Shown: positions 35,304-45,426, numbered from the stretch's first letter. The stretch is 64,000 nucleotides of DNA from Bradyrhizobium icense (GCF_001693385.1 NZ_CP016428.1:1612001-1676000); one strand, 5' to 3'. Numbers and translations: made by a program. The notes: generated by a model from the sequence alone, not told the origin.

Positions 35304-36782
35304 TCACTGAGGCAACAAAAATTCACGGATTTGCCGAAGAAGCGAAGCAAGCAAATCGACGTTCTCTAAGTGGATTTGACCTTTTCGATTGAACACGCCT
35401 ATCTTCAAAATTTCCTTCGTCTCCGAATTAGCCTCGTCTCGCTTGTGCTTGTCCCTAATGTCGTCTTTGAAAAGCAGGAACGAGCGAGCCATAGCCGCCT
35501 CTGACTTAAATTCCTCCATCGCTTTTTCGTAATCCGATTTCTTGTCGCCGTCGAAAATTGCGGCGCATCTGATGCCCAAGTCCAAACAGAGGCGCATCCA
35601 CGACCTTATCACACTTGCGCCACCGCACCCATACCCCATGAATGGAAGCGGCTGTTGGCCTGTCGCTTCAAGGTAGTTATCCAAATAGTGAACATCATCC
35701 GATCCCTCGACCAACAATGCGGCGTCTGCAAAAAACAACTCTTTGCATACCGCGTCATAGAACTTGCGACTTGTAACGTTGGCATGCGCCTTAACAGCAC
35801 TGAATGACTCTTTGCTCGGCGAAGCGATTATGGAATTTCCATCCTCATTGAGGTAAACGCGGAATAACCTTGAATTTGCAGAGATCTCTTTCCAATTAAC
35901 GAAATGAGGGGAGTGCGTGACCACCACTATTTGCCGATCATGACTGTAACTCATCAACATTCGGTACAGATTTCGCTGTAGCTGAGGGTGCAAGGACAGT
36001 TCGGGCTCGTCTATGATCAGGCAGTCACCCGGGTTGCTCGTTACGAGGGCGAAAATGATCCTGATCAGGTTCGTTATTCCGTCCCCGGTATCTGATAGTA
36101 CATGAGGCCGTTTCGACGGTCCCCGGTACAGCATGACGTTTCTTCCGCCAAGATTATCCGTTGAGAACTCCGTCGAAAGCGGATCAACTTCTCTTAGCTT
36201 CTCGATGAACTTCGCCTTGTTCTGCGGATCAACGAAATAATGCGCAATCGACGTCGCCAACTGTGAGTCGAAGTAAGATTGGTTGGACATACGATTCATA
36301 AGCTCACTATGTTCGTAGTCACTTGGCGCAATTCCACCAGTGTTATACTCTGACGCGAACGGTCGGCGGGATGGAACGAACCGCAACTGATTGGCCAAGC
36401 CGTTGTGATTGCCGGACTTACGAAAAATTGCGCCGACCACGTCGGGATCTATCCTGACTTCCGAAATGGTCTTGTTTGAATGCTCCCAAACAACTTCGAT
36501 CAGTGGCTTTTCAGGTTCGCGTCGCCCCTCCCGACCAATCGTGACAGTGCTGTCGCGTGAAAGGAGGTACCGAACGAGCGTGACGATTGTTGACTTTCCG
36601 CTGTTGTTGGCTCCGACGATCGCGTTGTACCCACTTCCATGATGGCCATTGGCTTGGGAGAGAATTAGCGATTGAGGTGCAGAAAACGATTTGACGTGCC
36701 CAATGCTGATAGACCTTATCAATTCCGTTGCTCCATAATGGAAATGTCCCTTAGCCTTTACCTCCTGGTGTATCCTGACCAA
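35304..36782 (-). CDS. OLD-family ATPase/TOPRIM nuclease
   Basis: A 492-aa product. ABC-type ATPase part: Walker A IVGANNSGKSTIV (about residue 56), signature-like HVLSDTGDGITNLI, Walker B CLIIDEPELSLHP and an H-loop VVVTHSPH. TOPRIM part: LLVEGSDDVHYLDNY (catalytic Glu) and AIFDGDKKSDYE (DxD). This two-part layout is that of OLD nucleases and of the GajA subunit of Gabija; no GajB-like helicase is next to it. It overlaps the upstream 90-aa gene by 32 nt, so the two are probably translated together. Likely cleaves DNA; a defence role is inferred from the family and setting. Confidence 0.85.
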   Translation of the reverse strand: MVRIHQEVKAKGHFHYGATELIRSISIGHVKSFSAPQSLILSQANGHHGSGYNAIVGANNSGKSTIVTLVRYLLSRDSTVTIGREGRREPEKPLIEVVWEHSNKTISEVRIDPDVVGAIFRKSGNHNGLANQLRFVPSRRPFASEYNTGGIAPSDYEHSELMNRMSNQSYFDSQLATSIAHYFVDPQNKAKFIEKLREVDPLSTEFSTDNLGGRNVMLYRGPSKRPHVLSDTGDGITNLIRIIFALVTSNPGDCLIIDEPELSLHPQLQRNLYRMLMSYSHDRQIVVVTHSPHFVNWKEISANSRLFRVYLNEDGNSIIASPSKESFSAVKAHANVTSRKFYDAVCKELFFADAALLVEGSDDVHYLDNYLEATGQQPLPFMGYGCGGASVIRSWMRLCLDLGIRCAAIFDGDKKSDYEKAMEEFKSEAAMARSFLLFKDDIRDKHKRDEANSETKEILKIGVFNRKGQIHLENVDLLASLLRQIREFLLPQ

Positions 36783-37023
36783 GAATCGAAGTTCTTAGTT
36801 CCTCTGCGACGCGGACCGCCTTGGCTAGATGCTCGGGTGAGACGTTTCTCCCGTGTTGGAGGGCCAAGTGTTCTAAAATGTTTGACGCATCATCGAGTCC
36901 ATGTCGGATAAGAATAGAAGTCTCGGGACTGGCGCTGGACAAGCGGCGCAGCACCTGAGCCAAGATTGTTTGAATGGCCAACGTTTCAGCGGCTAACGCA
37001 TTTATTTCACGATCATAATCCAT
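36751..37023 (-). CDS. Small helical protein upstream of the OLD nuclease, 90 aa
   Basis: ATG 37023 behind GAGGAAGAGG (MDYDREINALAAETLAIQTI). Helical throughout, suggesting a coiled coil or four-helix unit; no motif. Its end overlaps the OLD gene start by 32 nt and its start lies 51 nt after the PD-(D/E)XK-like gene, placing it in the same minus-strand run. It may be a partner or regulator of the nuclease. Confidence 0.55.
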   Translation of the reverse strand: MDYDREINALAAETLAIQTILAQVLRRLSSASPETSILIRHGLDDASNILEHLALQHGRNVSPEHLAKAVRVAEELRTSILGQDTPGGKG

Positions 37024-37074
37024 TGTACCCTCTTCCTCGCTAGGGAGAACTGCTTCACAACGGGCGTTCGGATT

Positions 37075-37585
37075 TCAAATTGGTTCGTTCGTATCGGCCG
37101 CAATCTCAGCAACCGGCAAGACTTCGGGCAGCACGTATCCAGACTTCGCAATTTTCAGAAGCGCGCTAATCGGCACCATGTGCTTGTTATCGCGCGCGGA
37201 ATAGCGGGCCGCTGTCTTCACAAGTCCGAAATCGCCGTAATAGATTTCTATCCAATCACCGTTCAGGTCAATCTTGAGGCACAGAAGCATGTCGGCCTCG
37301 CCACGAAAGCCAATCTGCGAGGCGGCGTAGTTCGTTTTTACTTGCCCCTTCTTGCCGTCTGGCCTCACCGCGTCGTACCCGTTAGCGCCGCGCGGAGCGG
37401 GTTGAAGATTGTAAACTTCGACGGCGATGAACTCTCCGTAGTCGCCCAGCAGGTTGCCGAGTCCCGCCCATTTGAAGTTCGGCGCGAGCGACTTCAACGT
37501 CGCGCTGCGATGCGAAGAGGGAAGCAAGTACACCCTTCATTGCTTCGATGCGCTGTTCTTTGGTTATCACTGAAACGACCGTCAT
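37075..37585 (-). pseudogene. DUF6998-like PD-(D/E)XK-type protein with a one-base frameshift
   Basis: ATG 37585 overlaps the ATPase stop (ATGA) and reads MTVVSVITKEQRIEAMKGVL...FASQR. From about 37505 the conserved part continues in another frame: KWAGLGNLLGDYGEFIAVEV, GANGYDAVRPDGKKGQVKTN, ARDNKHMVPISALLKI. Removing one G near the CGCG at about 37503-37506 would give one 169-aa protein. The Glu, the Asp of GYDA and QVK form a PD-(D/E)XK-like pattern. Tight coupling to a P-loop ATPase suggests an ATPase-nuclease pair. Broken gene or sequencing error cannot be separated here. Confidence 0.65.
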
Positions 37586-39243
37586 GCCGCTTGAAGATGG
37601 AATGCGCCCCAAAGCATAGGGTGAATTCGGACGCGTGCGTCTTCCGTAAACTGCGCCGCGGGAAGTAGCGCATCATCTAAGTGCGAGTACATGAATCGGT
37701 TGCCGTTTTTCAGCTTCACGCCAATGGCGCCAACGCGGTACAGAATGCCAACGATTGCTTTGACCATTTCTTCCGCCGAACGATTATCCTTCTCGTAGTA
37801 TGTGCTTGCCAGCTCGTATAGCGGATCATAGTCGATCTTCTTTTCGGAGTAGATTGCAAGAGCAATGTCATCGACTTCCTTCTGTGAACAGAGTTCCTCG
37901 AAGGTGACGATTGCCTTTTGGCGCGTGCCGACGAAATCCAACAATCGTTTTATGGAAGGAAACGCGCTCTGCCATTCTTGTTCAAGCGCATCCCGGCGTA
38001 TGCGCGAGAAATTCGATTCGGCACGCCTAATCATTGTGCTTGTGACTTCGTAGCTTCCTTGTGCAACTTCAATACATTCGTTTACGAACGCAATGACGTC
38101 TCTCGGCCTCATTAACGTCCTATCGACAATGTAGTCAAAAGCATCAACGTTGCCGACGTTGAAGGGAAACACATCTTGAAACTCGATCACGCGGTCAGCG
38201 TATTGCCCTCTAAATAGCGACTGTATTCGCGAGTTAACCAGTTGTCGCAACAGCGGCTTGGTCCACCTTATATGAACGAAATAGTCATCCAGTTTCTCAC
38301 GCTGGAATGTTAAGTCTCGCGTTTCTTGCACGACACGTTCGAGGACGTCGGACCTCAGCGCCACCAGAATTTTTAGATTTGTGATACGACGAAACGATTT
38401 TAGCGACTCGATCAGCGCCCGGATAAGCTTGAACCGAAGGGATACATCGACCCAATGCTCGTCTAGTTTGTCGATGAGAATATAGAAATGCTTCATATCC
38501 TCACCGCCCTCGCTTTCGGAGAGCATTTCGATCACGCCAGCAAGTTCTGCCAACTGGTCTGAACTGATGATTTTCCGGACCCGAGAAACAAATTCAGACT
38601 TCTTGTCAGTACTGAGTCTCTTTTCGTACTGACCGCCAGCCTTAAATTTTTCGATTTCTGCACCAAGTTCAGCTTTAACCGCTTTCTCAACTCTTTCCGT
38701 TAGCTCTTTGATGTTTTGATCCATCGTGATCCAAAACTTGCCCTCCCAATCTTTCAAATATCTGATGGCGCGCGCTTTTCGATCATCCCTACTAAAGCGC
38801 GATCTTAGACGTTCGAATACGGATCGCGAGTTCGTCTCATTCGTCACGGAGAATTTCAAACGGATAAATTCGATGCAAAGAACATGCTTCCAGAGCGCCT
38901 GGAAGAGCAGGTCAAGATCGGCACCTATCGCATGTAAGAAGTTTAGCGCATCAGAGTTAGACACGTAGCTCATAGCCATCTCAGACGGATCTATCTCGAC
39001 GGAGTACTCGGCCTTCGAATGAATGAATTTCATGATGGCTGTCTTGCCTGATCCGGTGCGGCCGTCGATAACCATCCCTCTCGACGCAACGTTCATGCAC
39101 AGTTCGACGGGCGGATAATGAACGAAACATTTCAATAGGAATTCATCATCCATTTCGGCTGCGTTGGCTCCAATGGTCATTCCTGGTCTAAGTACGACGG
39201 GATTTGTGCGCTTCTGCTTTGCCATTAACTTCTGTTTTGCCAT
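37582..39243 (-). CDS. P-loop ATPase, Sll1717 family
   Basis: A 553-aa product. Walker A VIDGRTGSGKTAIM (about residue 62), then a charged helical region, Walker B FYILIDKLDEHWVD (about residue 262) and a sensor-like NLKILVALRSDVLE. The C-terminal half is helical, with a winged-helix-like end (VGILYRVGAIGVKLKNGN). This fits the Sll1717-type P-loop ATPases of the STAND/KAP-like world, often found in defence islands. A repeated MAKQK at the N-terminus gives a second possible start at 39225. Its stop overlaps the next gene's ATG by four bases. Confidence 0.8.
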   Translation of the reverse strand: MAKQKLMAKQKRTNPVVLRPGMTIGANAAEMDDEFLLKCFVHYPPVELCMNVASRGMVIDGRTGSGKTAIMKFIHSKAEYSVEIDPSEMAMSYVSNSDALNFLHAIGADLDLLFQALWKHVLCIEFIRLKFSVTNETNSRSVFERLRSRFSRDDRKARAIRYLKDWEGKFWITMDQNIKELTERVEKAVKAELGAEIEKFKAGGQYEKRLSTDKKSEFVSRVRKIISSDQLAELAGVIEMLSESEGGEDMKHFYILIDKLDEHWVDVSLRFKLIRALIESLKSFRRITNLKILVALRSDVLERVVQETRDLTFQREKLDDYFVHIRWTKPLLRQLVNSRIQSLFRGQYADRVIEFQDVFPFNVGNVDAFDYIVDRTLMRPRDVIAFVNECIEVAQGSYEVTSTMIRRAESNFSRIRRDALEQEWQSAFPSIKRLLDFVGTRQKAIVTFEELCSQKEVDDIALAIYSEKKIDYDPLYELASTYYEKDNRSAEEMVKAIVGILYRVGAIGVKLKNGNRFMYSHLDDALLPAAQFTEDARVRIHPMLWGAFHLQAA

Positions 39244-39463
39244 TAGGATGTGCCGCCCGATGAGTTTGTCTCGGCAGCATCCGATGCAATGTTCGCGTGT
39301 AAGTCAACGATTCGTACACGCTCGGCGGTCGGCTATTCACAGGGTTGGCGGGTCGCCAAATTCTCGACCGAAGACGGCTTTGGGTCCGGCCCCGCAATAG
39401 CCAAAACCCCGTAGAAGTACGGCAGTTGGCTATGCCGACGGGATGACCTGTTGACTGACTTCC

Positions 39464-39877
39464 CTAGCGTTCCTCGTCTGGATGCACCCACCTATACGGT
39501 GTTATCTCCCGCTGTTCCGTCAACTTGATCATCCTTACCGGCGGCTTGTAACGACGCGTGCCGCAAGACCGGTAACGGAACGAAGACTCGAGCTTCCATA
39601 TCGGCGTGTCACGCGGCCTGCGAATGGCATTCAGTGGCAGACTTGCCCTTGTCTTGCACCGGCAGCATTCGATTTTCAGCCAGCCATAACCGCCGTTCAG
39701 GCATTGGCCGATCGTTGGGGATGGCTGCGCGGGGCCGCCATATCCTTCCATTCGGATCGACCACGCTTCCGCTTCCGCACGGACAGCCTTCTTTGCGTCT
39801 TGGCGAGCTGTTTCGGCGCGCATCTTCGCGCCCATGATCCGGCCACCCCAGATAACTTCTCGTTTCTTGGTGCCCAT
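39464..39877 (-). CDS. Zinc-binding-type hypothetical protein of rhizobial islands
   Basis: The C-terminal 70 residues carry IGQCLNGGYGWLKIECCRCK, then RRPRDTPIWKLESSFRYRSC and KLTEQREITPYRWVHPDEER, a conserved island protein I associate with Bradyrhizobium, with Cys pairs that could hold zinc. The N-terminal 60 residues are basic and less conserved; a shorter start at 39835 (MGAKMRAETARQ) is possible. Function unknown. Confidence 0.65.
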   Translation of the reverse strand: MGTKKREVIWGGRIMGAKMRAETARQDAKKAVRAEAEAWSIRMEGYGGPAQPSPTIGQCLNGGYGWLKIECCRCKTRASLPLNAIRRPRDTPIWKLESSFRYRSCGTRRYKPPVRMIKLTEQREITPYRWVHPDEER

Positions 39878-39967
39878 GGCTGGCAGTACAGCCTGGCTTG
39901 GCGCGACCGTGCAACTTTACTAGATTTTGAGGCCGGGATCGGGTTGCGGACGCTATAGGTACGGGCT

Positions 39968-40627
39968 GTGTGTAACCTCTATTCAATCACCACCAACCAG
40001 GAAGCCATCCGCGCGCTGTTTCGAGTGATGAATCGATACGTCGGTAACCTGCCGCCCATGCCGGGCGTGTTTCCAGACTATCCCGCACCAGTCGTGCGCA
40101 ATGCCGATGCCGAGCGCGAATTAATAACGATGCGTTGGGGAATGCCGCCGCCACCGCGAACGGGCGGGCCACCTGTCACGAACATCCGCAACACTTGGTC
40201 GCCGCACTGGCGCGGCTGGTTGAAGTCGGACAATCGGTGCTTGGTGCCGTTCAACTCATTTGCGGAGTATGCGCCCGACGTGAATCCCGAGACGAAGAAG
40301 AAGGACGTAGTGTGGTTCGCGCTCAACGAAGACCGTCCGCTATGCGCTTTCGCTGGCATCTGGACTGAGTTCAGGGGCGACCGGGGAACGAAGTCAAAGC
40401 CGGTCCCTGGTCCGCATCTGGTCTATGGCTTCCTGACAGCTCAGCCGAATGCGGTGGTTGAACCGATTCACCCCAAGGCCATGCCGGTGATCTTGACGAG
40501 TGACGAAGAGCGCGACGTCTGGATGCGCGCGCCTTGGGATGAGGCGAAGGCGTTGCAACGACCGTTAGCGGATGATGGCTTGGTGATTGTTAGGCGGGGT
40601 GTGGATAAGGAAGACCAAGCGTCGTAA
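39968..40627 (+). CDS. SRAP/HMCES-family protein (YedK-like)
   Basis: GTG start giving [20 protein letters not shown]; Cys2 is the catalytic nucleophile of the family once Met is removed. Conserved SRAP points: [20 protein letters not shown] (Asn and Arg), [12 protein letters not shown] (the catalytic Glu region) and [12 protein letters not shown] (the active-site His). 219 aa, full length. The family crosslinks to abasic sites in single-stranded DNA to protect them. Placement on an accessory region suggests a DNA-repair or anti-restriction use. Confidence 0.9.
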   Translation: MCNLYSITTNQEAIRALFRVMNRYVGNLPPMPGVFPDYPAPVVRNADAERELITMRWGMPPPPRTGGPPVTNIRNTWSPHWRGWLKSDNRCLVPFNSFAEYAPDVNPETKKKDVVWFALNEDRPLCAFAGIWTEFRGDRGTKSKPVPGPHLVYGFLTAQPNAVVEPIHPKAMPVILTSDEERDVWMRAPWDEAKALQRPLADDGLVIVRRGVDKEDQAS

Positions 40628-40695
40628 CCCAAAGTCGCGCGCTTGCGCGCTCATCCCTAGACACGTAGCATCAGCCCACAACCAGGGGCTGCTTC

Positions 40696-41713
40696 ATGTT
40701 CACTTATCGCACTGTTGTGTTTGCTTGCTTGTTCGCATTGCCGATGTTCAATGACGGAACTGCAAGAGCAGAATCATCCACAGACCGGATTCTAGCAAAG
40801 ATGGCCGCTTTGGAGGCTCGCGTCGCCGCGCTCGAAAGCAAGAACAAAGAGTACAAGCGGGATGCAGAAGAAGCGCGCTCGCAGGCTCGCGCCGCAAGCG
40901 CCAGACTCGCTAAGTTTTCGAATACGCCCATTCCTAACGTCGCATCGGTGATGGCCTCGACGAGTTACCCTGCCGAGCGAACGGCTTCCGGTTGGACAGG
41001 GGCGTACTGGGGAGCGTCTGCCGGCGGCGCGGCGACCCGATCAAGCGTGGTTTCCGCCCAGCGAGACGTGCAGGCATTCCCGAGCAACCCACCTCCATTA
41101 AACGTGAACGGTTACGACGTTCTTGGCCGCGCTTCGGCGAGCAATGGCGGGGGAGTTATAGATGTGTTTGCAGGATGGAACGCGCGGCTATCGAAAATCG
41201 TCGTCGGCGGTCAACTTGAAGCGACTGCCGCCGAACTTAGTTTTAGTTCGAATGGCTCAAGGGCATACACATACTTTGACGCTAATGGGACAACAGGTTT
41301 AACTGCCAACGGTGATTTTCGCCCACAAGTCGCGTCTCGCTGGATGGCGTCGGCGCTGTTGCGCGCGGGCGTTCTTTTGAACGAACAAACCCTAGTTTAT
41401 GGCATCGGTGGTTGGACCGGCGCGCAATTCGAAGCCCGTAACCTGACCGACAATCCCCTTTACCAACCGGTCGAAACCTTTTGGGCGAATGGCTGGACCG
41501 GCGGGCATCGAACGGCAACTCGATTCAAATTGGAGCGTCAGGGCAGAATACAGGTATACGAGTTTTGGGATCGTCCGAACCAGCGATCACTTCAACTCCC
41601 AATTCGTCGGGCCAATTACCGGTCTACAATCGAGCCAACGTCAAACGCAGTTTGACCAATCAATGCAATCGGGCCGCATAGGATTCGCCTATGCGTTTAA
41701 TCCGCTTCGATAG
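40696..41713 (+). pseudogene. Outer-membrane beta-barrel protein with a one-base frameshift
   Basis: Signal peptide (MFTYRTVVFACLFALPMFND, cleavage near ARAES), a short coiled coil (KMAALEARVAALESKNKEYK), then an opacity/Omp25-like barrel (GWTGAYWGASAGGAATRSSV). Near 41503 the frame is lost, and the last strands continue in another frame as GIERQLDSNWSVRAEYRYTS, ending GRIGFAYAFNPLR at 41713. Removing one G from the GGG at 41503-41505 gives a 338-aa protein with the expected aromatic/Arg end. The barrel would lie in the outer membrane. Confidence 0.7.
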
Positions 41714-41730
41714 CCAAGCGGGAGTTTCAG

Positions 41731-42075
41731 ATGATCGGAAGTTTCGCGATACTGTTGGCGTCCACCTTGTACGTCGCCGAAGTTCGCTCTGAAACCGCCG
41801 ACGCGAAATATCGCGGCCCGGTTGATCTAAGACGTTCGCCTGCACCGACACGCCGCGCTCTTCGTTCATCCAGCGGGTTTGTTACGACAAGGCGCAAAGC
41901 TACATGCTGATCAACCTGCGTAGCACGTTTTATCATTTACTGCGAATTACCCGTCGCTATATACGACGCGCTAATGGCCGCGCCATCGATGGGGCAGTTC
42001 TATAATGCAAATATCAAGGGAAGCGGCAAAGATGGCCCGTTCGATTGTCGGACTCACCGGGTCCCGAGTTATTGA
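41731..42075 (+). pseudogene. Exported KTSC-domain protein with two compensating frameshifts
   Basis: ATG 41731 begins a signal peptide (MIGSFAILLASTLYVAEVRS). The KTSC-type core is in another frame (SSFIQRVCYDKAQSYMLINL), and the end returns to the first frame (ELPVAIYDALMAAPSMGQFY to 42075). A missing base near 41831 and an extra T near 41942 would explain it; fixing both gives about 114 aa. In between, the first frame stops at about 41909. Confidence 0.6.
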
Positions 42076-42081
42076 ATTGCC

Positions 42082-42285
42082 ATGCACTACTTACGGCGTA
42101 TGCGGGCACGCATTAAGCTGGCGACTAGAAGTGCGCTGGATGGCCTCAGCGTGCTTTTCGCTATCACATTATTCTTTTGCCTAATTCAATCAGCGCACGA
42201 CGGAATCGTGAATAGAAATCGCGAGTTCGATAAGGACAGGTGGTGGTATCCGATCTTCCGGATGGTCCAGCCTCCAACGAATTAG
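42082..42285 (+). CDS. Small single-helix membrane protein, 67 aa
   Basis: ATG 42082 (MHYLRRMRARIKLATRSALD) with a basic N-terminus, one hydrophobic helix (GLSVLFAITLFFCLIQSA) and a charged tail. Follows the KTSC gene by 6 nt. A perfect hairpin follows its stop. No ribosome binding site stands out. Confidence 0.45.
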   Translation: MHYLRRMRARIKLATRSALDGLSVLFAITLFFCLIQSAHDGIVNRNREFDKDRWWYPIFRMVQPPTN

Positions 42286-42287
42286 TT

Positions 42288-42310
42288 TGCGGCCACTTTG
42301 TGTGGCCGCA
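42288..42310. terminator. 9-bp stem hairpin between convergent genes
   Basis: TGCGGCCAC (42288-42296) and GTGGCCGCA (42302-42310) pair exactly over TTTGT, between the plus-strand 67-aa gene and the minus-strand lipoprotein gene. Well placed as a shared bidirectional terminator. Confidence 0.65.
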
Positions 42311-42341
42311 GCCTTCGCGCGAGCCGCCAAAGGCTAGGTTA

Positions 42342-42764
42342 TCAGCAAGTTGTCTGGACCATTCCGCCTACCCGCCTTGACTGGCAGTTTATTGGCGGAG
42401 AAATGGTCGTCGTCGTTCCCTGCACATTGACCACAGCGGGTGCCGGCGGCTCGACATATTGTGGTCCCCTGAAAGCGAAAGTAGGTATTTTTCCGTCAGA
42501 TGGACCGCATTGGTATGTCATGGAATACCAAGTGAACGGTCCTGGGTTGGTATCGGCCAGCAAGCCGCCTGCATGGCTTTCACTATCAAGAACTTGGTAC
42601 GGACCGGCGCACGCCTGAGCGGCCTTTTGCAGGCAGTCAGCCGAGGACGAGTTACATTTTGCCGTGCTGACGGGGCGCCCCGATGGGCCGATGAAGGAGG
42701 TATTGGTTGTTTCCATACATCCCGACAGACCAACCGCCACAATAACAAGCCACAGGTACCGCAC
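42342..42764 (-). CDS. Small lipoprotein
   Basis: GTG start at 42764 (MRYLWLVIVAVGLSGCMETT) was chosen because it begins a lipoprotein signal peptide with lipobox LSGC; the open frame extends further upstream without signal features. The mature part has several Cys (AKCNSSSADCLQKAAQACAG; YQCGPSDG; PINCQ). 140 aa, anchored in the outer or inner membrane. No functional family recognised. Confidence 0.65.
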   Translation of the reverse strand: MRYLWLVIVAVGLSGCMETTNTSFIGPSGRPVSTAKCNSSSADCLQKAAQACAGPYQVLDSESHAGGLLADTNPGPFTWYSMTYQCGPSDGKIPTFAFRGPQYVEPPAPAVVNVQGTTTTISPPINCQSRRVGGMVQTTC

Positions 42765-42909
42765 GTTCGCCCCCTGTTGCCTCTTCCCAAGGGAATTGTC
42801 TCGCAACCAAAGGGCGAGATCAAGCAAAACCAGTAAGATAGTTGCTTGCACCGGAGCTGGTTCAGGGATTGAATGTTCTCGAACAGATTGACCGGGGAGC
42901 GAGCCTCAC

Positions 42910-44569
42910 ATGGGCAACGCACTCGTCATCCGCCGCGACACGCAACTGGCAAAAGCTCAAAGGGCGTTTCACGCGGCGCAGTATGTCCGCATGAGTACGG
43001 ACCGACAGCGCTATTCAATCGAAAACCAAGCTGTCGTGATCGCGGCCTACGCCCAGACGCACAATCTCACAATTGTCCGAACATACCGCGACGAAGGTGA
43101 AAGCGGACTTAAACTGAAAAATCGAATCGGCCTGATCCAACTGCTTGACGATGTCCAGTCCGAGCGCGCCGACTTTGATCATATCCTTATCTACGACGTT
43201 AGCCGATGGGGCCGATTTCAGGACACCGACGAAAGCGCTTACTACGAGTTCATTTGCAAACAGGCCGGGATCAAAGTGTCGTATTGCGCAGAGCAATTCG
43301 AAAACGACGGCAGTATGGTGTCGAGCATCGTTAAGAACATCAAGAGAGTGATGGCGGCCGAATACAGTCGTGAACTCTCGGTAAAGGTTCACGCCGGAGC
43401 TTGTCGCTTTGCAAGCATGGGCTTTAAGTCAGGTGGCCTCACTCCGTATGCTCTGCAGCGAGTGTTAGTGGATGAAGAGCACCAGCCGAAGGGAATCCTG
43501 AGAAAGGGAGATCGCAAGTACATCCAAACGGATCACGTCAAGTTTACAACCGGGAGATCTGAAGGAAGTGACAGTCGTGAAGTGGATCTTCCGTCGGTTC
43601 GTTGATGTGAAATCTGAGAAGGCTGTCGCCCGCGAGCTAAATCGACACAGTATTCCTCCGTGCTCTGGGGAACGCTGGACGGGTCCCAAAATAACGCGAA
43701 TTCTCAGGAACGAGAACTACATCGGAAACATCATCTACAACCGCCTATCATCGAAGCTCGGAACAAAACGCGTTAAAAATTCTTCCGACAAGTGGGTCCG
43801 AAGCGAAGGCTGCATTGAGCCGATCGTTTCGGTGGATGATTTCCTTGCCGCAAGAAAGATCATAGCAGAGCGCCGCGTCGATGGCTTAACCGAAGGAGAG
43901 ATGTTGGCGCGCTTGCGGCGAACACTGAAAAAGGAGGGGCGCCTTACCCCGACGATCATAAGCAAGACGGTTGATCTTCCGAGTCACCATGTCTACAGGG
44001 CGCATTTTGGCACCATGCGTAACGCGTACAGATTGGTCGGTTATCTGCCCGAACGGAACTTCGAGTATATGGACAGCCGATGCATGTGGCTTCATCGGCT
44101 GTCTGAACTCCAATCGCAGGTTGCTACACAAATCAAGAAAGCGGGAGGACAAGTTGTCCTCAATGGATTAGCCGATGGCTTGCGAGTAAACGGGATGGTT
44201 AACATCTATTTCCGCATAGCGCAGATAGAACACCCGGCCCGAGATCACTATGCGCCGCGTTGGTTTATCCAGCGCCGCAATTTGCCCGATGGATGGATAG
44301 TCGCGATGCGACTAGCGGATCGCAGCAAGACACTGCTCGATTATCTGTTAGTGCCAACAATCCGCACCGATAGGAATACGATTAGGTTCTCCGAAAAGCT
44401 GCGCACCCGTTTCAGAATAGTTAGCTTCAAGACACCCGGGGCACTTGTTCGGTCCCTTAACCGACGCCTAGCCAGCTTGAACCCTGCCGCGCCAACCAAG
44501 CTAGGGCCGCCGAAAACACCGCGAAGAACAGGCCACCCCAAAAGATCGACCGGCCGCGCGCGGCGCTGA
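42910..44569 (+). pseudogene. Large serine recombinase with a one-base frameshift
   Basis: ATG 42910 (MGNALVIRRDTQLAKAQRAF). Resolvase domain: AAQYVRMSTDRQRYSIENQ (catalytic Ser), TYRDEGESG and ILIYDVSRWGRFQDTDESA. The recombinase domain begins near RFASMGFKSGGLTPYALQRV but leaves the frame near 43552; the other frame resumes with TVVKWIFRRFVDVKSEKAVA and SGERWTGPKITRILRNENYI. Removing one G from the GGG near 43551-43553 gives 552 aa, a normal length. A basic C-terminal tail ends at 44569. Likely an integrase of a mobile element; now possibly inactive. Confidence 0.75.
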
Positions 44570-44672
44570 CGGAGCGCAGATAGAGGATGGCGCCCAATAT
44601 CTTGCCGTAGTTTTTTCTGAACTCGCCATTGAGCTTCGATATCTCAACGAGTTCCGAAGATTGATCGGACAT
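44457..44672 (-). CDS. Small membrane protein, 71 aa
   Basis: Start at 44672 (MSDQSSELVEISKLNGEFRK) with a strong CAGGAGG 7 nt upstream. One C-terminal hydrophobic helix (SIFWGGLFFAVFSAALAWLA). It overlaps the 3' end of the serine recombinase gene on the other strand by 113 bp. Function unknown. Confidence 0.6.
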   Translation of the reverse strand: MSDQSSELVEISKLNGEFRKNYGKILGAILYLRSVSAARGRSIFWGGLFFAVFSAALAWLARQGSSWLGVG

Positions 44673-44850
44673 TTGCGGCCTCCTGGAAATAACCCAGTGG
44701 CCTATAGACAACTGATTTGGGGGAAGAGTCAATTCAATTTCGGAAATTCAGAAATAGAAAAAACGAAAAGAAAGGCGCGAAGCCGATCGGCATGACCACG
44801 ATGTTTCAGTACTTAGGCGCTCCCGCCTTAACGAGTCCGGTCGCGCCCGT

Positions 44851-45426
44851 TTAGCACCAGGGGCGCGGAAGCGTTGGGCAGCTAGTCGCGCCGCATACGA
44901 AGCGAACGGCCAAGCCTTCATTGATCAAGGTCGATCCAACGTCTACACCGTTGATTCGAAGCGTGCCGCAGCGGCGTCCGAAGTTGCAAGCATCTGTGCC
45001 TTCCGTACCGGGCGCGCACGAACACGCGACTTGCTGAAGGTCGGATCGGCCATTGCTGACAAGTTCGCGAAGCCGTCGTGTGGCGGCTTCGCCCTTTTGA
45101 CGCTCAACTTCGCATCTGGCCCGGCTTCCCATTTCTGGCGCGTTGAAGCCAACAAGGCGGACGTTCGGCTTGCCATCCTCTAGACTGATCGTGTCGCCGT
45201 CTATCACGCGCACCGACAATGTAGTGGGTACGTCCGCCGGTCTCGCAGTTTTAGGTTTCAGCTTCGGCCATGCCTGAACAGCTACAAATCCAATCAGCAC
45301 GCACAGAATGATCAGGCCAAAAAAGTAACGCGAGCCATGCCGTCGCGGTATCGCATCGGCAATCACTTTGAATCGCGTCGGCTTGGCCCTTTTTGTTCGA
45401 CGAAATTTGTAAATGTTGTCGGGCAT
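44851..45426 (-). CDS. Thermonuclease (SNase-like) family protein, membrane-anchored
   Basis: A 191-aa product. A basic N-terminus is followed by a transmembrane or signal-anchor helix (GLIILCVLIGFVAVQAW, about residues 36-52). SNase fold: LSVRVIDGDTISL (Ca-binding Asp), NVRLVGFNAPEM (first catalytic Arg), E in CEVERQKGEA, and INGVDVGSTLINEGLAVRF near the end. It would degrade nucleic acid outside the cytoplasm. Confidence 0.85.
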   Translation of the reverse strand: MPDNIYKFRRTKRAKPTRFKVIADAIPRRHGSRYFFGLIILCVLIGFVAVQAWPKLKPKTARPADVPTTLSVRVIDGDTISLEDGKPNVRLVGFNAPEMGSRARCEVERQKGEAATRRLRELVSNGRSDLQQVACSCAPGTEGTDACNFGRRCGTLRINGVDVGSTLINEGLAVRFVCGATSCPTLPRPWC

